A stretch of 64,000 nt of DNA from NCBI RefSeq assembly GCF_011068285.1, contig NZ_CP049616.1, positions 3,306,001 through 3,370,000 on the forward strand, in the 5' to 3' direction. Origin of the DNA: Flagellimonas oceani. GTDB taxonomy: Bacteria > Bacteroidota > Bacteroidia > Flavobacteriales > Flavobacteriaceae. Positions 45,068 through 54,940 of this stretch are shown here, piece by piece. A program made the translations under genes and the position numbers. The notes beneath the pieces are model-generated. The model was not told where the DNA came from, made no database searches, and saw nothing but the letters and a program-made list of their open reading frames with translations. Each line of letters begins with the position of its first letter. Within the stretch, counting starts at the first letter, position 1.

Positions 45068-46663
45068 ATGAAGAGAATAACTAAATATTTAAATATCACA
45101 CTCTTGGTCTCCTTGGTGTTTTCTTGCACCGATTTGGAGATTGAAGGTACAGACTCGTTGATAACAGAAGGCTTTGCCGGTGTTGCAAACGTACAAGGTG
45201 AAGTAGCGAACATCAGAAATATTGTTGCAGGTGGACAGTTGGGCAACCAAGAAGGCCTATTCGCTCTAAATGAAGTATCCACAGATGAATATATCGTGCC
45301 AACAAGAGGTACCGACTGGGGGGACAATGGTAGATGGCTATCTATCCATAGGCAAACTTGGAATGCTGAACTTTCAGATATAGTTGTGCCATGGCAACAA
45401 TTAAACAGTGTTACAATTAATGCAACGCGCGTAATCAGCCCAAAAAGTGTGAATACAGCAAGTGGTGACATTACAGAACAAAAAGCTGCAGCACGCTTTT
45501 ATAGAGCTTGGGCCATGCACTGGATTTTGGACATGTGGAGACAGGTTCCCTACAGAGACGTAGACCTACCGAACAGTGCAATTCCAGAAGTATTGACAGG
45601 TCAGGTTGCTATTGATAGTATTGTTGCCGACCTAAATATCGCGATTCAAGATTTACCCGATGTGACTGCAGGAGATGCCATTGGGTTGAAATCCAATCCA
45701 ACAAAAGCTTCTGCCTTGCATTTGTTGGCAAAAGTTCATCTCAACAAACACGTATATCTTGAAACAACTCCACAAGCTGCAGATATGCAAGTTGTAATCG
45801 ATGCGGTAGATGAAATAGCCGCCAGCGGATATACCCTTGCAGGAGAAGGAGAGTTTTTCGATATCTTCAAACCAGGAAACGACACAGAAACCATATGGTG
45901 GTCACCTGCCGATGCAGGATCAAGAATTTGGCACACCCTACACTACAACCAAAACTTTCCTGGATTTAACGATGGTGGTGGTTGGAACGGATTTACCACA
46001 CTTGCAGAGTTCTACGATCTTTTCGAAGGACCTTCGGATACAAATTATCCAAATGACGGTCAAGAAGAAAGAAGAGGTGTTGTACATGATCCAAGCACAG
46101 CAAACGCCGAAAACCTTGGTATTGGTCTAGGGTTCCTAATTAACCAACAGTATGAGCAAGATGGGACACCTTTGAATGCAAGGGATAATGTTGGTGGCGT
46201 ACCATTGGTTTTTACAAGAGAAGCGGAGAAAGCTGAGTATACTTCTCCTGGAGATGATGCAGTATTGGAAACTGCTGGAATAAGAATGTTGAAATATCAT
46301 CCCAACGAAGAAGGGGGAGATAGAAGACAGCATGTTGTAAAATATCGTTTTGCCGACGCATACTTGATGAAAGCAGAAGCGATGCTAAGAATGGGCAACA
46401 ATCCTTTAGCAATGATCAATGCTTTAAGGGAAACAAGAGGTGCAACTCCTCTTGCTTCTGTTACCGAGGCTGATTTATTGGCCGAAAGAGGACGTGAATT
46501 GTACCAAGAATCTGTAAGAAGGCAAGATTTGATAAGATTTGGACAATATCTAAGAGCTTGGAATCTAAAGGAGGCGGGTGATGAAACCAAATTAATATTT
46601 CCAATTCCTAGAGCTGATGTTTTAGCTAACCCAAATCTAGTTCAAAATCCAGGTTACCAATAG
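45068..46663 (+). CDS. SusD/RagB-like surface glycan-binding lipoprotein
   Basis: 531 residues, lipobox FSC (Cys19), TPR-rich SusD fold: helical N-terminal half (RFYRAWAMHWILDMWRQVPYRDVDL), then the C-terminal RagB-type region (ADAYLMKAEAMLRMGNNPLAMINALRETRGATP; LLAERGRELYQESVRRQDLIRFGQYL). It caps the SusC barrel and captures the sugar. A clear intrinsic terminator follows at 46690. No SusE/F homologues are near, so the locus is minimal. Confidence 0.95.
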   Translation: MKRITKYLNITLLVSLVFSCTDLEIEGTDSLITEGFAGVANVQGEVANIRNIVAGGQLGNQEGLFALNEVSTDEYIVPTRGTDWGDNGRWLSIHRQTWNAELSDIVVPWQQLNSVTINATRVISPKSVNTASGDITEQKAAARFYRAWAMHWILDMWRQVPYRDVDLPNSAIPEVLTGQVAIDSIVADLNIAIQDLPDVTAGDAIGLKSNPTKASALHLLAKVHLNKHVYLETTPQAADMQVVIDAVDEIAASGYTLAGEGEFFDIFKPGNDTETIWWSPADAGSRIWHTLHYNQNFPGFNDGGGWNGFTTLAEFYDLFEGPSDTNYPNDGQEERRGVVHDPSTANAENLGIGLGFLINQQYEQDGTPLNARDNVGGVPLVFTREAEKAEYTSPGDDAVLETAGIRMLKYHPNEEGGDRRQHVVKYRFADAYLMKAEAMLRMGNNPLAMINALRETRGATPLASVTEADLLAERGRELYQESVRRQDLIRFGQYLRAWNLKEAGDETKLIFPIPRADVLANPNLVQNPGYQ

Positions 46664-46689
46664 AATAAAGTTTAAGCTGTTTACTATAA

Positions 46690-46722
46690 ATGCCGTCCTT
46701 AACCAGGGCGGCATTGCTTTTT
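46690..46722 (+). terminator. Intrinsic terminator of the susCD operon
   Basis: ATGCCGTCC (46690-46698) pairs over nine bases (one G-T) with GGGCGGCAT (46706-46714); loop TTAACCA; then TTGCTTTTT. It ends 30-odd bases after the susD stop and so isolates the VCBS genes downstream. Confidence 0.8.
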
Positions 46723-46753
46723 GCAATCAATAATAAAAAACAGCAAACAAACG

Positions 46754-47050
46754 ATTAATGAAATATTAATGGTGGGCAATAATTTTGAGATAAGCACCCA
46801 ACTTGGTAGATTGGATGCTTCGCACGGATTTTTATTGCAAAATGACGAAAAAGGTAATGTGAGTTTGAAGCAAAACCTGGTAATTTCCGGTGCAGCCAGA
46901 AAAATTGAAAAAATAATCATTAATGGGAAAGAGGAATTCATCATAACGATGAACAATGGTGCTCCCGTTTTTTTGGTCAAAAACAGAACGATAAATGAAA
47001 CTGAAAAATATAACCGTAGGCCTCCTTTTAATGGGCTTGGTCGCTTGTAA
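46754..47050 (+). pseudogene. C-terminal stub of a deleted VCBS/ASPIC lipoprotein gene
   Basis: The frame from 46754 reads INEILMVGNNFEISTQLGRL, DASHGFLL, ..., then IIINGKEEFIITMNNGAPVF to about 46987. It matches the last ~80 residues of the next gene (LDLIMAGNNYEFKPQFSRL, DASQGNLL, ... YVIAAVNNNKPKIFALNE), but all upstream parts of such a protein, and any signal peptide, are absent. The frame then runs out into the start of the 46995 gene until 47050. It is best read as what remains after deletion of a third tandem VCBS paralogue, directly after the susCD terminator. Confidence 0.7.
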
Positions 47051-50000
47051 CAACAAAGAAGCCGCCCCATCGGAAGAAGAAGTGAAACCCGAGACACTTT
47101 TCACCCTTTTGAAACCGGAAGAAACAGGCATTACCTTCATCAACAAAGTTGAAAACAGGAAAAACTTCAACATCTTCAAATACCGAAATTTCTATAATGG
47201 TGGCGGTGTTGCCATTGGCGATATAAATAACGATGGTCTACAGGATATTTACCTCACCGGCAACATGGAACCCAACAGGCTTTACCTGAACAAAGGTGAC
47301 ATGAAGTTTGAGGACATCTCCGAAAGCGCTGGTGTTCTGGGCAACAAACCCTGGTCAACCGGAGTGGTGATGGTAGATATCAACCACGATGGACTTATGG
47401 ACATTTATGTCTGCAATGCAGGGAACATGGAAGGCAACAACCATGATAACGACCTTTATATAAACAATGGAGATTTAACCTTTACCGAAAAGGCCGAAGA
47501 ATATAACCTGGCCAAGACCGGTTTTACCACCCATGCCTCCTTCTTTGATTACGACAAGGATGGAGATCTCGACGCTTACATCCTTAACAACAGTAACATT
47601 CCCGTTAGTAGTTTGGGCTATGCCGAACAGCGTGAAGTCCGGGCACAGGATTGGGAAGGAGTACCGCATATTTTCAGGGGTGTTGGGGATATGCTCCTAA
47701 GAAACGACAACGGCAAATTTGTGGATGTTAGCGAAGAGGCTGGAATCTATGGCAGCCTTATCGGTTTTGGTCTTGGGGTGCTCGTCACGGACTTTAACGG
47801 CGACCTCTATCCGGACATCTACGTATCCAACGATTTTTACGAGAGGGATTACCTGTACATCAACCAAAAAGATGGCACTTTTAGCGAAGAAATCAACGAA
47901 TGGACATCGCACTTGAGCCTTTCCGCCATGGGAATCGATATTGCGGATATTAACAACGATGGGCACAACGACATCTTTATTACCGATATGCTTCCCGAAG
48001 AAGAGTCGAGGGTAAAATCTGTAATGGAATTTGAAGGCTACAACGTTTTCAACCTAAAACAGAACAAGGATTTTGGACAACAGTACATACAGAACACCTT
48101 ACAGCTCAACAATGGGAACGGAAGCTTTTCCGAAGTGGCCTATTATAGCGGCATAGATGCCACAGATTGGAGCTGGGCAGGACTTATGTTCGATATGGAC
48201 AACGATGGCCTAAAGGACATATTCATCACCAACGGCATCAACCACGATTTAACGGATTTGGACTTCGTGGATTTCTTTGCCAACGAGATTGTTCAAAAAA
48301 TGGCGCTCACGGGCAAAAAGGAATCCATTGACTCCATCATCAGTAAAATGCCCATAAAGCCACAACCCAACTACGCCTACAAGAACAATGGCGATATCTC
48401 CTTTAAAAATGCCAACAAGGAATGGGGCTTTGAACTTCCATCCCGTTCCAATGGCGCTGCCTATGCGGACTTGGACAACGATGGCGACTTGGATTTGGTG
48501 ATCAATAATGTAAACACACCGGCCTTTATCTATAAAAACAACACGGATTCCCAATTGGACAACAACTTTATCCAACTAAAGTTCAAGGGGCCAGAAAACA
48601 ATCCCTTTGCCGTGGGCACCTTGGCCAAAATCTATTTTGATGGCAACATCATCAACCAAGAATTGATTCCATCTAGAGGATTTCAATCCTCCATACAATA
48701 CGATATGACCATTGGACTCGGCAAAACCAAGCAATTGGATTCCATCCGAATCGTTTGGCCGGACGAACGCACGGAAAAATTGGAAAATGTGCAAGCCAAT
48801 CAGGTACTTGCCTTGGACCACGCCAATGCGACCGGAGTGTATACCGTTCCCAAAAAAGAACTCAAAAAATCATACCTGAAAGAATTGGACAACAACACAA
48901 TAGTCCAGCATAAGGAAGACAATTACAACGACTTTGACTACGAAGGCTTGATTTCCAATAAACTCTCACAAGAGGGGCCCTCCCTTGCCGTTGCCGATGT
49001 TAACGGAGATGGCCATGAAGATTTTTTTGTGGGCGGGGCAAAAGATCAAGCAGGGTCAGTTTACCTCCATCGCGGCGCTGGTAATGTTATACCAAAAAAA
49101 TCCACTGTATTTGAAGAAGACAAACAATACGAAGATGTGGCAGCAACTTTTTTTGATGCTGACGGCGATGGCGATATGGACCTGGTCGTAGGCTCGGGCG
49201 GAAACGACGTGTCCATGCAACGCAACTATAGGGCCCGATTGTACCTAAATGATGGCAACGGAAACTTTTCGAGATCAGAAAATGAGCTGCCATCAACATT
49301 TAAGAACATTTCTACCATTTCAGCATTGGATTTTGATGATGATGGAGACGTAGACCTTTTTATCGGCTCCCGAAGCGTGGTAGGAGTTTACGGTGTATCG
49401 CCAGACCACCTCTTTTTGGAGAACAACGGGGACGGAACCTTTAACAATGTTACCGAACGTTTGGCCTACGACCTAAAAGATGCCGGAATGGTCACCGATT
49501 CCAAATGGGAGGATATGGACGGGGATGGTAAAAAAGACCTGATTGTAACATCGGAATGGGATACGCCAAAAATCTACAAGAATACCGGAAGAAGATTATC
49601 CAAGATGACCAGTTCACTGGACAGTCTTTACGGTTGGTGGAACACGGTGGAAACCGCAGATTTGGATGGGGATGGCGACCAAGACCTGATTTTGGGCAAT
49701 CAAGGCCTCAACCTCCATTACAAACCAACGGAATATGCCCCAATGCGGATGTACATCAATGATTACGACAATAACGGGACCATTGAGCAGATCGTGACCA
49801 TGCAAGAAAATGGCGGGGACTACCCGATCCATCAAAAAAGGGAGCTTACCGAGCAACTTCCGCTACTTAAAAAGCAAAACTTAAAGGCATCCGATTACGC
49901 CCACCGCACCATTCACCAATTGTTTCCCAAAGAAGTGATGGATAAATCCATTGTGAAAAAAGTGGAAACCTCGGCATCCGTAATTGCGATCAACGAAGGT

Positions 50001-50342
50001 GGCGGCAGGTATACCATTAAAAATTTACCGCCAAGAGTACAACTTTCCTGTGTTTGCGACATTACGTGTACCGATGTAAACAACGATGGCAACCTGGACC
50101 TTATCATGGCCGGTAACAACTATGAGTTTAAACCACAGTTTTCACGTTTGGATGCAAGCCAAGGAAACTTGTTGCTGGGAGACGGCAAAATGGGGTTTAC
50201 TTGGCAAGATTATGAGACCAGCGGTTTCAAAGTCAGGGATGAAGTAAAATATTTGAAACAGTTCAAGGATAAAAACGGTAAAATTTATGTTATTGCCGCC
50301 GTTAACAACAACAAACCAAAGATTTTTGCCCTAAATGAATAG
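46995..50342 (+). CDS. VCBS/FG-GAP repeat lipoprotein with ASPIC/UnbV domain (1)
   Basis: 1115 residues, lipoprotein signal VACNN (Cys18). At least twelve Ca-binding FG-GAP/VCBS loops of DxNxDGxxD type (DINNDGLQD, DINHDGLMD, DYDKDGDLD, DINNDGHND, DLDNDGDLD, DADGDGDMD, DFDDDGDVD, DMDGDGKKD, DLDGDGDQD, DVNNDGNLD and others) suggest beta-propeller blades. An ASPIC/UnbV-like module (about 520-605; IPSRGFQSSIQYDMTIGLG, IRIVWPDE) lies in the middle. Probably a surface adhesin or glycan-binding scaffold. ATG of the next paralogue overlaps its stop by 8 bases. Confidence 0.9.
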   Translation: MKLKNITVGLLLMGLVACNNKEAAPSEEEVKPETLFTLLKPEETGITFINKVENRKNFNIFKYRNFYNGGGVAIGDINNDGLQDIYLTGNMEPNRLYLNKGDMKFEDISESAGVLGNKPWSTGVVMVDINHDGLMDIYVCNAGNMEGNNHDNDLYINNGDLTFTEKAEEYNLAKTGFTTHASFFDYDKDGDLDAYILNNSNIPVSSLGYAEQREVRAQDWEGVPHIFRGVGDMLLRNDNGKFVDVSEEAGIYGSLIGFGLGVLVTDFNGDLYPDIYVSNDFYERDYLYINQKDGTFSEEINEWTSHLSLSAMGIDIADINNDGHNDIFITDMLPEEESRVKSVMEFEGYNVFNLKQNKDFGQQYIQNTLQLNNGNGSFSEVAYYSGIDATDWSWAGLMFDMDNDGLKDIFITNGINHDLTDLDFVDFFANEIVQKMALTGKKESIDSIISKMPIKPQPNYAYKNNGDISFKNANKEWGFELPSRSNGAAYADLDNDGDLDLVINNVNTPAFIYKNNTDSQLDNNFIQLKFKGPENNPFAVGTLAKIYFDGNIINQELIPSRGFQSSIQYDMTIGLGKTKQLDSIRIVWPDERTEKLENVQANQVLALDHANATGVYTVPKKELKKSYLKELDNNTIVQHKEDNYNDFDYEGLISNKLSQEGPSLAVADVNGDGHEDFFVGGAKDQAGSVYLHRGAGNVIPKKSTVFEEDKQYEDVAATFFDADGDGDMDLVVGSGGNDVSMQRNYRARLYLNDGNGNFSRSENELPSTFKNISTISALDFDDDGDVDLFIGSRSVVGVYGVSPDHLFLENNGDGTFNNVTERLAYDLKDAGMVTDSKWEDMDGDGKKDLIVTSEWDTPKIYKNTGRRLSKMTSSLDSLYGWWNTVETADLDGDGDQDLILGNQGLNLHYKPTEYAPMRMYINDYDNNGTIEQIVTMQENGGDYPIHQKRELTEQLPLLKKQNLKASDYAHRTIHQLFPKEVMDKSIVKKVETSASVIAINEGGGRYTIKNLPPRVQLSCVCDITCTDVNNDGNLDLIMAGNNYEFKPQFSRLDASQGNLLLGDGKMGFTWQDYETSGFKVRDEVKYLKQFKDKNGKIYVIAAVNNNKPKIFALNE

Positions 50343-53300
50343 GTTTCCCTTCATATTGTTTCTTGCCGTTCTGGCCATTTCCTGCGACGAGGGAGGCAGT
50401 CTTTTTGAAAATCCCGACCCAAAAAAAACGGGGCTGGATTTCACCAATGCCCTAACCCCCACCAAAGACTTGAGCATTTTGGACTACCTGTATTTTTATA
50501 ATGGAGGTGGTGTATCCATTGGTGATATCAACAATGACGGTTTGCCCGACATTTTTTTTACCGGGAACCAGGTCAAAAACAAACTCTACCTCAATAAAGG
50601 GAACCTCAAGTTTGAAGACATATCAAGTTCTGCGGGAATCGAAGGGAGCAGTGATTGGAACACTGGGGTTACCATGGCCGATGTAAACGGGGATGGATTC
50701 TTGGACATTTATGTTTGTGCCGTGGTCGGTATCAACGGGTTCAATGGTTTTAATGAACTGTACATCAATAACGGCGACAACACCTTTACCGAAAGTGCCG
50801 CCAAATATGGATTGGATTTTGATTCCTACAGTTCCAATGCGGCCTTTTTTGATTACGATCTGGACGGCGATCTGGATATGTATCTGCTCAACCATGCCGT
50901 ACACACCCAAAACTCTTTTGGCCGTTTTGATCTACGGTACGAACGACAATATGAAACTGGTGACAAATTGTTGCGTAACGACAATGGCAAATTTACCGAT
51001 GTCAGTGAAGAAGCCGGCATTTATGGTGGCATAAACGGCTATGGGCTAGGTTTGGCCGTAGCGGATTTTAATCAAGATGGGTATCCGGATATTTATGTGG
51101 GCAACGATTTCCATGAAGATGATTATTACTACCTAAACAATGGAAATGGCACATTCACCGAAAGCTTGAAAAAATATTTTGGACACACTTCCCGCTTTTC
51201 CATGGGCAACGATGTGGCCGACATCAACAACGATGGTAGGCCCGATTTTCTGTCGTTGGACATGCTCCCAGAAGATGAAGTGGCACTAAAATCTTCCGAA
51301 GGAGATGACAACATCCAGACCCAAAAGATGCGGATAGACCGTTTTGGTTACCATTATCAGTTTACGCGCAATATGCTTTATGTAAACCAACCTGATGGCA
51401 ACTTTATGGAAACCGCTTTAATGAGCGGCATTGCAGCGACCGACTGGAGCTGGAGCGCGCTTTTTGGCGACTACGACCTTGATGGTCAACAGGACGTGTT
51501 TATTTCCAACGGCATCCCAAAAAGGCCCAACGATCTTGATTTTATCAAATTTGTATCCAACGACCAGATCAAGAGCAAGATTGACAACACTAAACTGGTA
51601 GATCAACAAGCTTTGGCCCTAATGCCGTCAGGAAGCGTTCACAACTATGTTTTTAAAGGTGGAAAGGACCTCCACTTTCAGGATATGTCCGACAAATGGA
51701 TCACCAAGGATACCCTGGTTTCCGGGGCAACCGCCATGGGCGACCTCGATGGTGACGGTGATCTGGATTTGGTGACGAACAATATTGACCAGCCGGCCAC
51801 TTTGTACATCAATAAAACAAACGGCGAGGGCAGCTATCTAAAATTAAAGTTCAACTATGCCCAGAACAATAAGTTCGGAATTGGAACCAAGGTATATACC
51901 TATGCCAACGGAGGGCTTCAATTCAAGGAACTGTTCCCGACAAGAGGGTTTCAGGCCTCCTCCGAACCCATGGTCCACTTTGGATATAAAAATGTCTCCA
52001 AAGTTGATTCCATCAAAATCATTTGGCCGAACAAGTCCTATCAGGTTTTACAAAATGTTCCAGTGAATCAAACACTGACCATTGAGCCCAAAAACACGAA
52101 ACCTTTTGATTACAATTCGCTTCATAAAAGGAAAAAACCGTTGTTCAGTCCCGTCGAAGACAATTTAGGGTTGGTCTTTAAACATATTGAGGACAACTAC
52201 ACGGACTTTAACCGTGAAAAACTGATTCCGTATCAAATATCGGATAGAGGGCCTGCATTCGCCATGGGCGATTTAAACAATGATGGCAAAGAAGATATTT
52301 TTATAGGAGGGTCAAAATATGAACCATCGCAAATATTCGTACAACAGGACTCCTTTTTTGTAAACCAAAACATGGAAAGCCTTCAAAAAGATTCCATCCA
52401 GGAAAATATTTCGGCCAGCATCGCCGACTATAACAATGACGGAAAAAACGACTTGATCGTTAGCTCCGGTGGCGGTGACTTTTTTGGAAAGTCGGAACCC
52501 TTGCTGGATGCCTATTACGTAAAAAATGATACCGTGTTCCAAAGCGTGGGATTACCGGAGTCCTATCAAAATTCATCCGTTGTGGCGCCTTTTGATTTTG
52601 ATGGTGATGGTGATTTGGACGTTTTTATCGGCGGACACACAATAACTGCTCAGTTCGGGGCTCCTGCCAATTCCCATTTACTGGAAAACGACAAAGGGGT
52701 CTTCAAAACAAAGAAAGATTTTGAAAAATTTTCCAAGGGAATGGTAACCGATGCCATTTGGAGCGATTTTGATGGTGATGGCACTACCGACCTTATTTTG
52801 GTCGGGGAATGGATGTCTCCCAAGTTCTTAAAATATGAAAACGGTACTTTTACCGAAGTGGAGCATGTAAATATTCCCGGGCTTTGGCAAGCCATTGAAG
52901 CCTTTGACGTAGACGGGGACGGAGACACGGATTATCTTCTTGGAAATTGGGGCACCAATTCAAGGTTCAAGGCCTCCGAAGAGCATCCCATGAAATTATA
53001 CTTTAACGATTTTGACGATAATGGTCAGACCGAAACGGTCACCGCCATGGAAAAAGATGGAAAGTACTATCCCTTGGAAACTTTGGACGGCCTGGCATCA
53101 CAACTGGTGTACTTAAAAAAGAAATACACCACCTACAAATCCTTTGCCGGCGACACCATGGAGGAAATATTTGGTGAGAAAGCCCTGGACGCGTCCACCC
53201 AATTACAGGTAAACACATTAAAATCCGGTTATTTAAGGAATGATGGCGGCAACTTTGTTTTTGTCCCGTTCAAAAACGAGCTTCAAGTATCTCCTATCCT

Positions 53301-53574
53301 TTCGTTTGTTGTAGACGATTTTGATGGTGACGGCGACAAAGAAGTTCTGTTAGCGGGCAATTACTTTGGTGTGAAGCCATATCACGGCAGAATGGATTCA
53401 TTTCCAGGAGCACTGATACAAAGTAACGGCAGCGTTGTTTTGGGCAACCAATTGGGATTGGATTTTACCAAAAAATCCATCCGACATCTAAGCACAATCA
53501 CACTCAACAATAAAAAATATTTGTTGGCTGTATTCAATAACGATAAAGCACAAGTCTATAAAATCAATGATTAA
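50335..53574 (+). CDS. VCBS/FG-GAP repeat lipoprotein with ASPIC/UnbV domain (2)
   Basis: 1079 residues, signal FILFLAVLAISC (lipidated Cys17). Same layout as the upstream paralogue: many DxDxDGxxD loops (DINNDGLPD, DVNGDGFLD, DYDLDGDLD, DFNQDGYPD, DLDGDGDLD, DFDGDGDLD, DVDGDGDTD) around an ASPIC/UnbV module (PTRGFQASSEPMVHFGY, IKIIWPNKSY). The two differ enough to be old duplicates. Followed 12 bases later by the haloperoxidase-like gene; the three are probably one transcript. Confidence 0.9.
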   Translation: MNRFPFILFLAVLAISCDEGGSLFENPDPKKTGLDFTNALTPTKDLSILDYLYFYNGGGVSIGDINNDGLPDIFFTGNQVKNKLYLNKGNLKFEDISSSAGIEGSSDWNTGVTMADVNGDGFLDIYVCAVVGINGFNGFNELYINNGDNTFTESAAKYGLDFDSYSSNAAFFDYDLDGDLDMYLLNHAVHTQNSFGRFDLRYERQYETGDKLLRNDNGKFTDVSEEAGIYGGINGYGLGLAVADFNQDGYPDIYVGNDFHEDDYYYLNNGNGTFTESLKKYFGHTSRFSMGNDVADINNDGRPDFLSLDMLPEDEVALKSSEGDDNIQTQKMRIDRFGYHYQFTRNMLYVNQPDGNFMETALMSGIAATDWSWSALFGDYDLDGQQDVFISNGIPKRPNDLDFIKFVSNDQIKSKIDNTKLVDQQALALMPSGSVHNYVFKGGKDLHFQDMSDKWITKDTLVSGATAMGDLDGDGDLDLVTNNIDQPATLYINKTNGEGSYLKLKFNYAQNNKFGIGTKVYTYANGGLQFKELFPTRGFQASSEPMVHFGYKNVSKVDSIKIIWPNKSYQVLQNVPVNQTLTIEPKNTKPFDYNSLHKRKKPLFSPVEDNLGLVFKHIEDNYTDFNREKLIPYQISDRGPAFAMGDLNNDGKEDIFIGGSKYEPSQIFVQQDSFFVNQNMESLQKDSIQENISASIADYNNDGKNDLIVSSGGGDFFGKSEPLLDAYYVKNDTVFQSVGLPESYQNSSVVAPFDFDGDGDLDVFIGGHTITAQFGAPANSHLLENDKGVFKTKKDFEKFSKGMVTDAIWSDFDGDGTTDLILVGEWMSPKFLKYENGTFTEVEHVNIPGLWQAIEAFDVDGDGDTDYLLGNWGTNSRFKASEEHPMKLYFNDFDDNGQTETVTAMEKDGKYYPLETLDGLASQLVYLKKKYTTYKSFAGDTMEEIFGEKALDASTQLQVNTLKSGYLRNDGGNFVFVPFKNELQVSPILSFVVDDFDGDGDKEVLLAGNYFGVKPYHGRMDSFPGALIQSNGSVVLGNQLGLDFTKKSIRHLSTITLNNKKYLLAVFNNDKAQVYKIND

Positions 53575-53586
53575 TCTCTTAAGGCC

Positions 53587-54918
53587 ATGAAGAAAATTTT
53601 AAGTTTGATCGTAGCAGTAGTATTGGTTTTGGCATCATGCCAAAAAAAAGAGGAACCTGTTGAAGTATCTCCCGAGGAGTTCCATGCCTCTGTGGACAAA
53701 GTGATCGAAATAATGATCCATGATATATTCTCGCCCCCTGTTGCCAGTAGAATATTTGCCTACTCCAACATTGCGGCATACGAAATTATAGCCAAGAAAA
53801 GTGACGACTACAACTCCTTGGCCGGGCAGGTAACCGATTTAAAAAGTATCCCTGATCCTAAGAACAAGGAGAACATCAACTACGAAATGGCCGCCTTGAT
53901 CGCCCATATGGACATTAGCAAGAGACTTATTTTTTCTGAAGAAAGAATGGAAAACTTCAGGGATAGTCTATATACCACATGGAAGGAAAAGAACGAAACC
54001 GTTTTTAATGCCAGCAAGGAATACGGGCTGGAAGTCGCCAACTTTGTTGGGGATTGGATGAACAAGGACAACTACAAAGAGACGCGAACAATGCCCAAGT
54101 TTTCCGTGGATTCCGATGACCCATCCCGCTGGCAGCCCACTCCCCCAGCTTACATGAACGGTATTGAACCACATTGGATGAAGATACGTCCATTTGCCAT
54201 TGATTCCGCACAGCAGTTCAAGCCCGTTCCGCCTCCAGAATTTTCCATGGAAAAAGACTCCAAGTTTTACCAAGAAGTAATGGAGGTTTACGAGGTTAGA
54301 AAAAGTATGGTCGGCAAAGGTGATAAATCCGACGAGATTGCCATTGCACAGTTTTGGGACTGCAACCCTTATGTTTCCGTTACCCGAGGGCACTTAATGT
54401 TTGCCACTAAAAAGATTACTCCCGGGGCCCACTGGATCGGCATCACTAAAATTGCCGCAAGAAAAACCAATGCGGATTTTGCAAAAACGGTATATGCTTA
54501 TACCAAGACTTCCATTGCCATTGCGGATGGCTTTATCAGCTGTTGGGACGAAAAATACAGAAGTAACCTAATTCGTCCGGAAACAGTGATCAACGAATAC
54601 ATTGATGACAGCTGGGAGCCCGTATTGCAAACCCCTCCCTTTCCCGAATACACGAGCGGGCATAGCGTGGTATCAGGAGCAGCAGCAATAGCTTTAACGG
54701 ACATATTCGGCGACAACTTTACCTTTGATGATGATACCGAAGTGCCCTACGGTCTGCCCGTACGCTCCTTTACGTCCTTTAACCAGGCGTCAGACGAAGC
54801 TGCATTGAGCCGTATGTACGGAGGAATCCATTATCGTGCAGCCATAGAGGTTGGAATCAAACAAGGTAGGGACCTAGGAAAATTTATAGTCGATAAATTG
54901 GATATGACAAAAGGCTAA
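53587..54918 (+). CDS. Vanadium haloperoxidase/PAP2-like lipoprotein
   Basis: 443 residues, signal with lipobox ASC (Cys18). PAP2/vanadium haloperoxidase core: Lys323 x6 Arg330-Pro331 (KYRSNLIRP), Ser357-Gly358-His359 (TSGHS) and SRMYGGIHYR with Arg409 and His415, that is, the vanadate/phosphate ligand set. The Asp four residues after the His in the HxxxD pattern is missing (HYRAA). The length and SRxxGGIH form match bacterial haloperoxidase-like proteins rather than small PAP2 phosphatases. Either halide oxidation or phosphatase activity is possible. Last gene of the VCBS transcript. Confidence 0.82.
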   Translation: MKKILSLIVAVVLVLASCQKKEEPVEVSPEEFHASVDKVIEIMIHDIFSPPVASRIFAYSNIAAYEIIAKKSDDYNSLAGQVTDLKSIPDPKNKENINYEMAALIAHMDISKRLIFSEERMENFRDSLYTTWKEKNETVFNASKEYGLEVANFVGDWMNKDNYKETRTMPKFSVDSDDPSRWQPTPPAYMNGIEPHWMKIRPFAIDSAQQFKPVPPPEFSMEKDSKFYQEVMEVYEVRKSMVGKGDKSDEIAIAQFWDCNPYVSVTRGHLMFATKKITPGAHWIGITKIAARKTNADFAKTVYAYTKTSIAIADGFISCWDEKYRSNLIRPETVINEYIDDSWEPVLQTPPFPEYTSGHSVVSGAAAIALTDIFGDNFTFDDDTEVPYGLPVRSFTSFNQASDEAALSRMYGGIHYRAAIEVGIKQGRDLGKFIVDKLDMTKG

Positions 54919-54940
54919 TCCGTATTTTTGGTCCTTAGTT

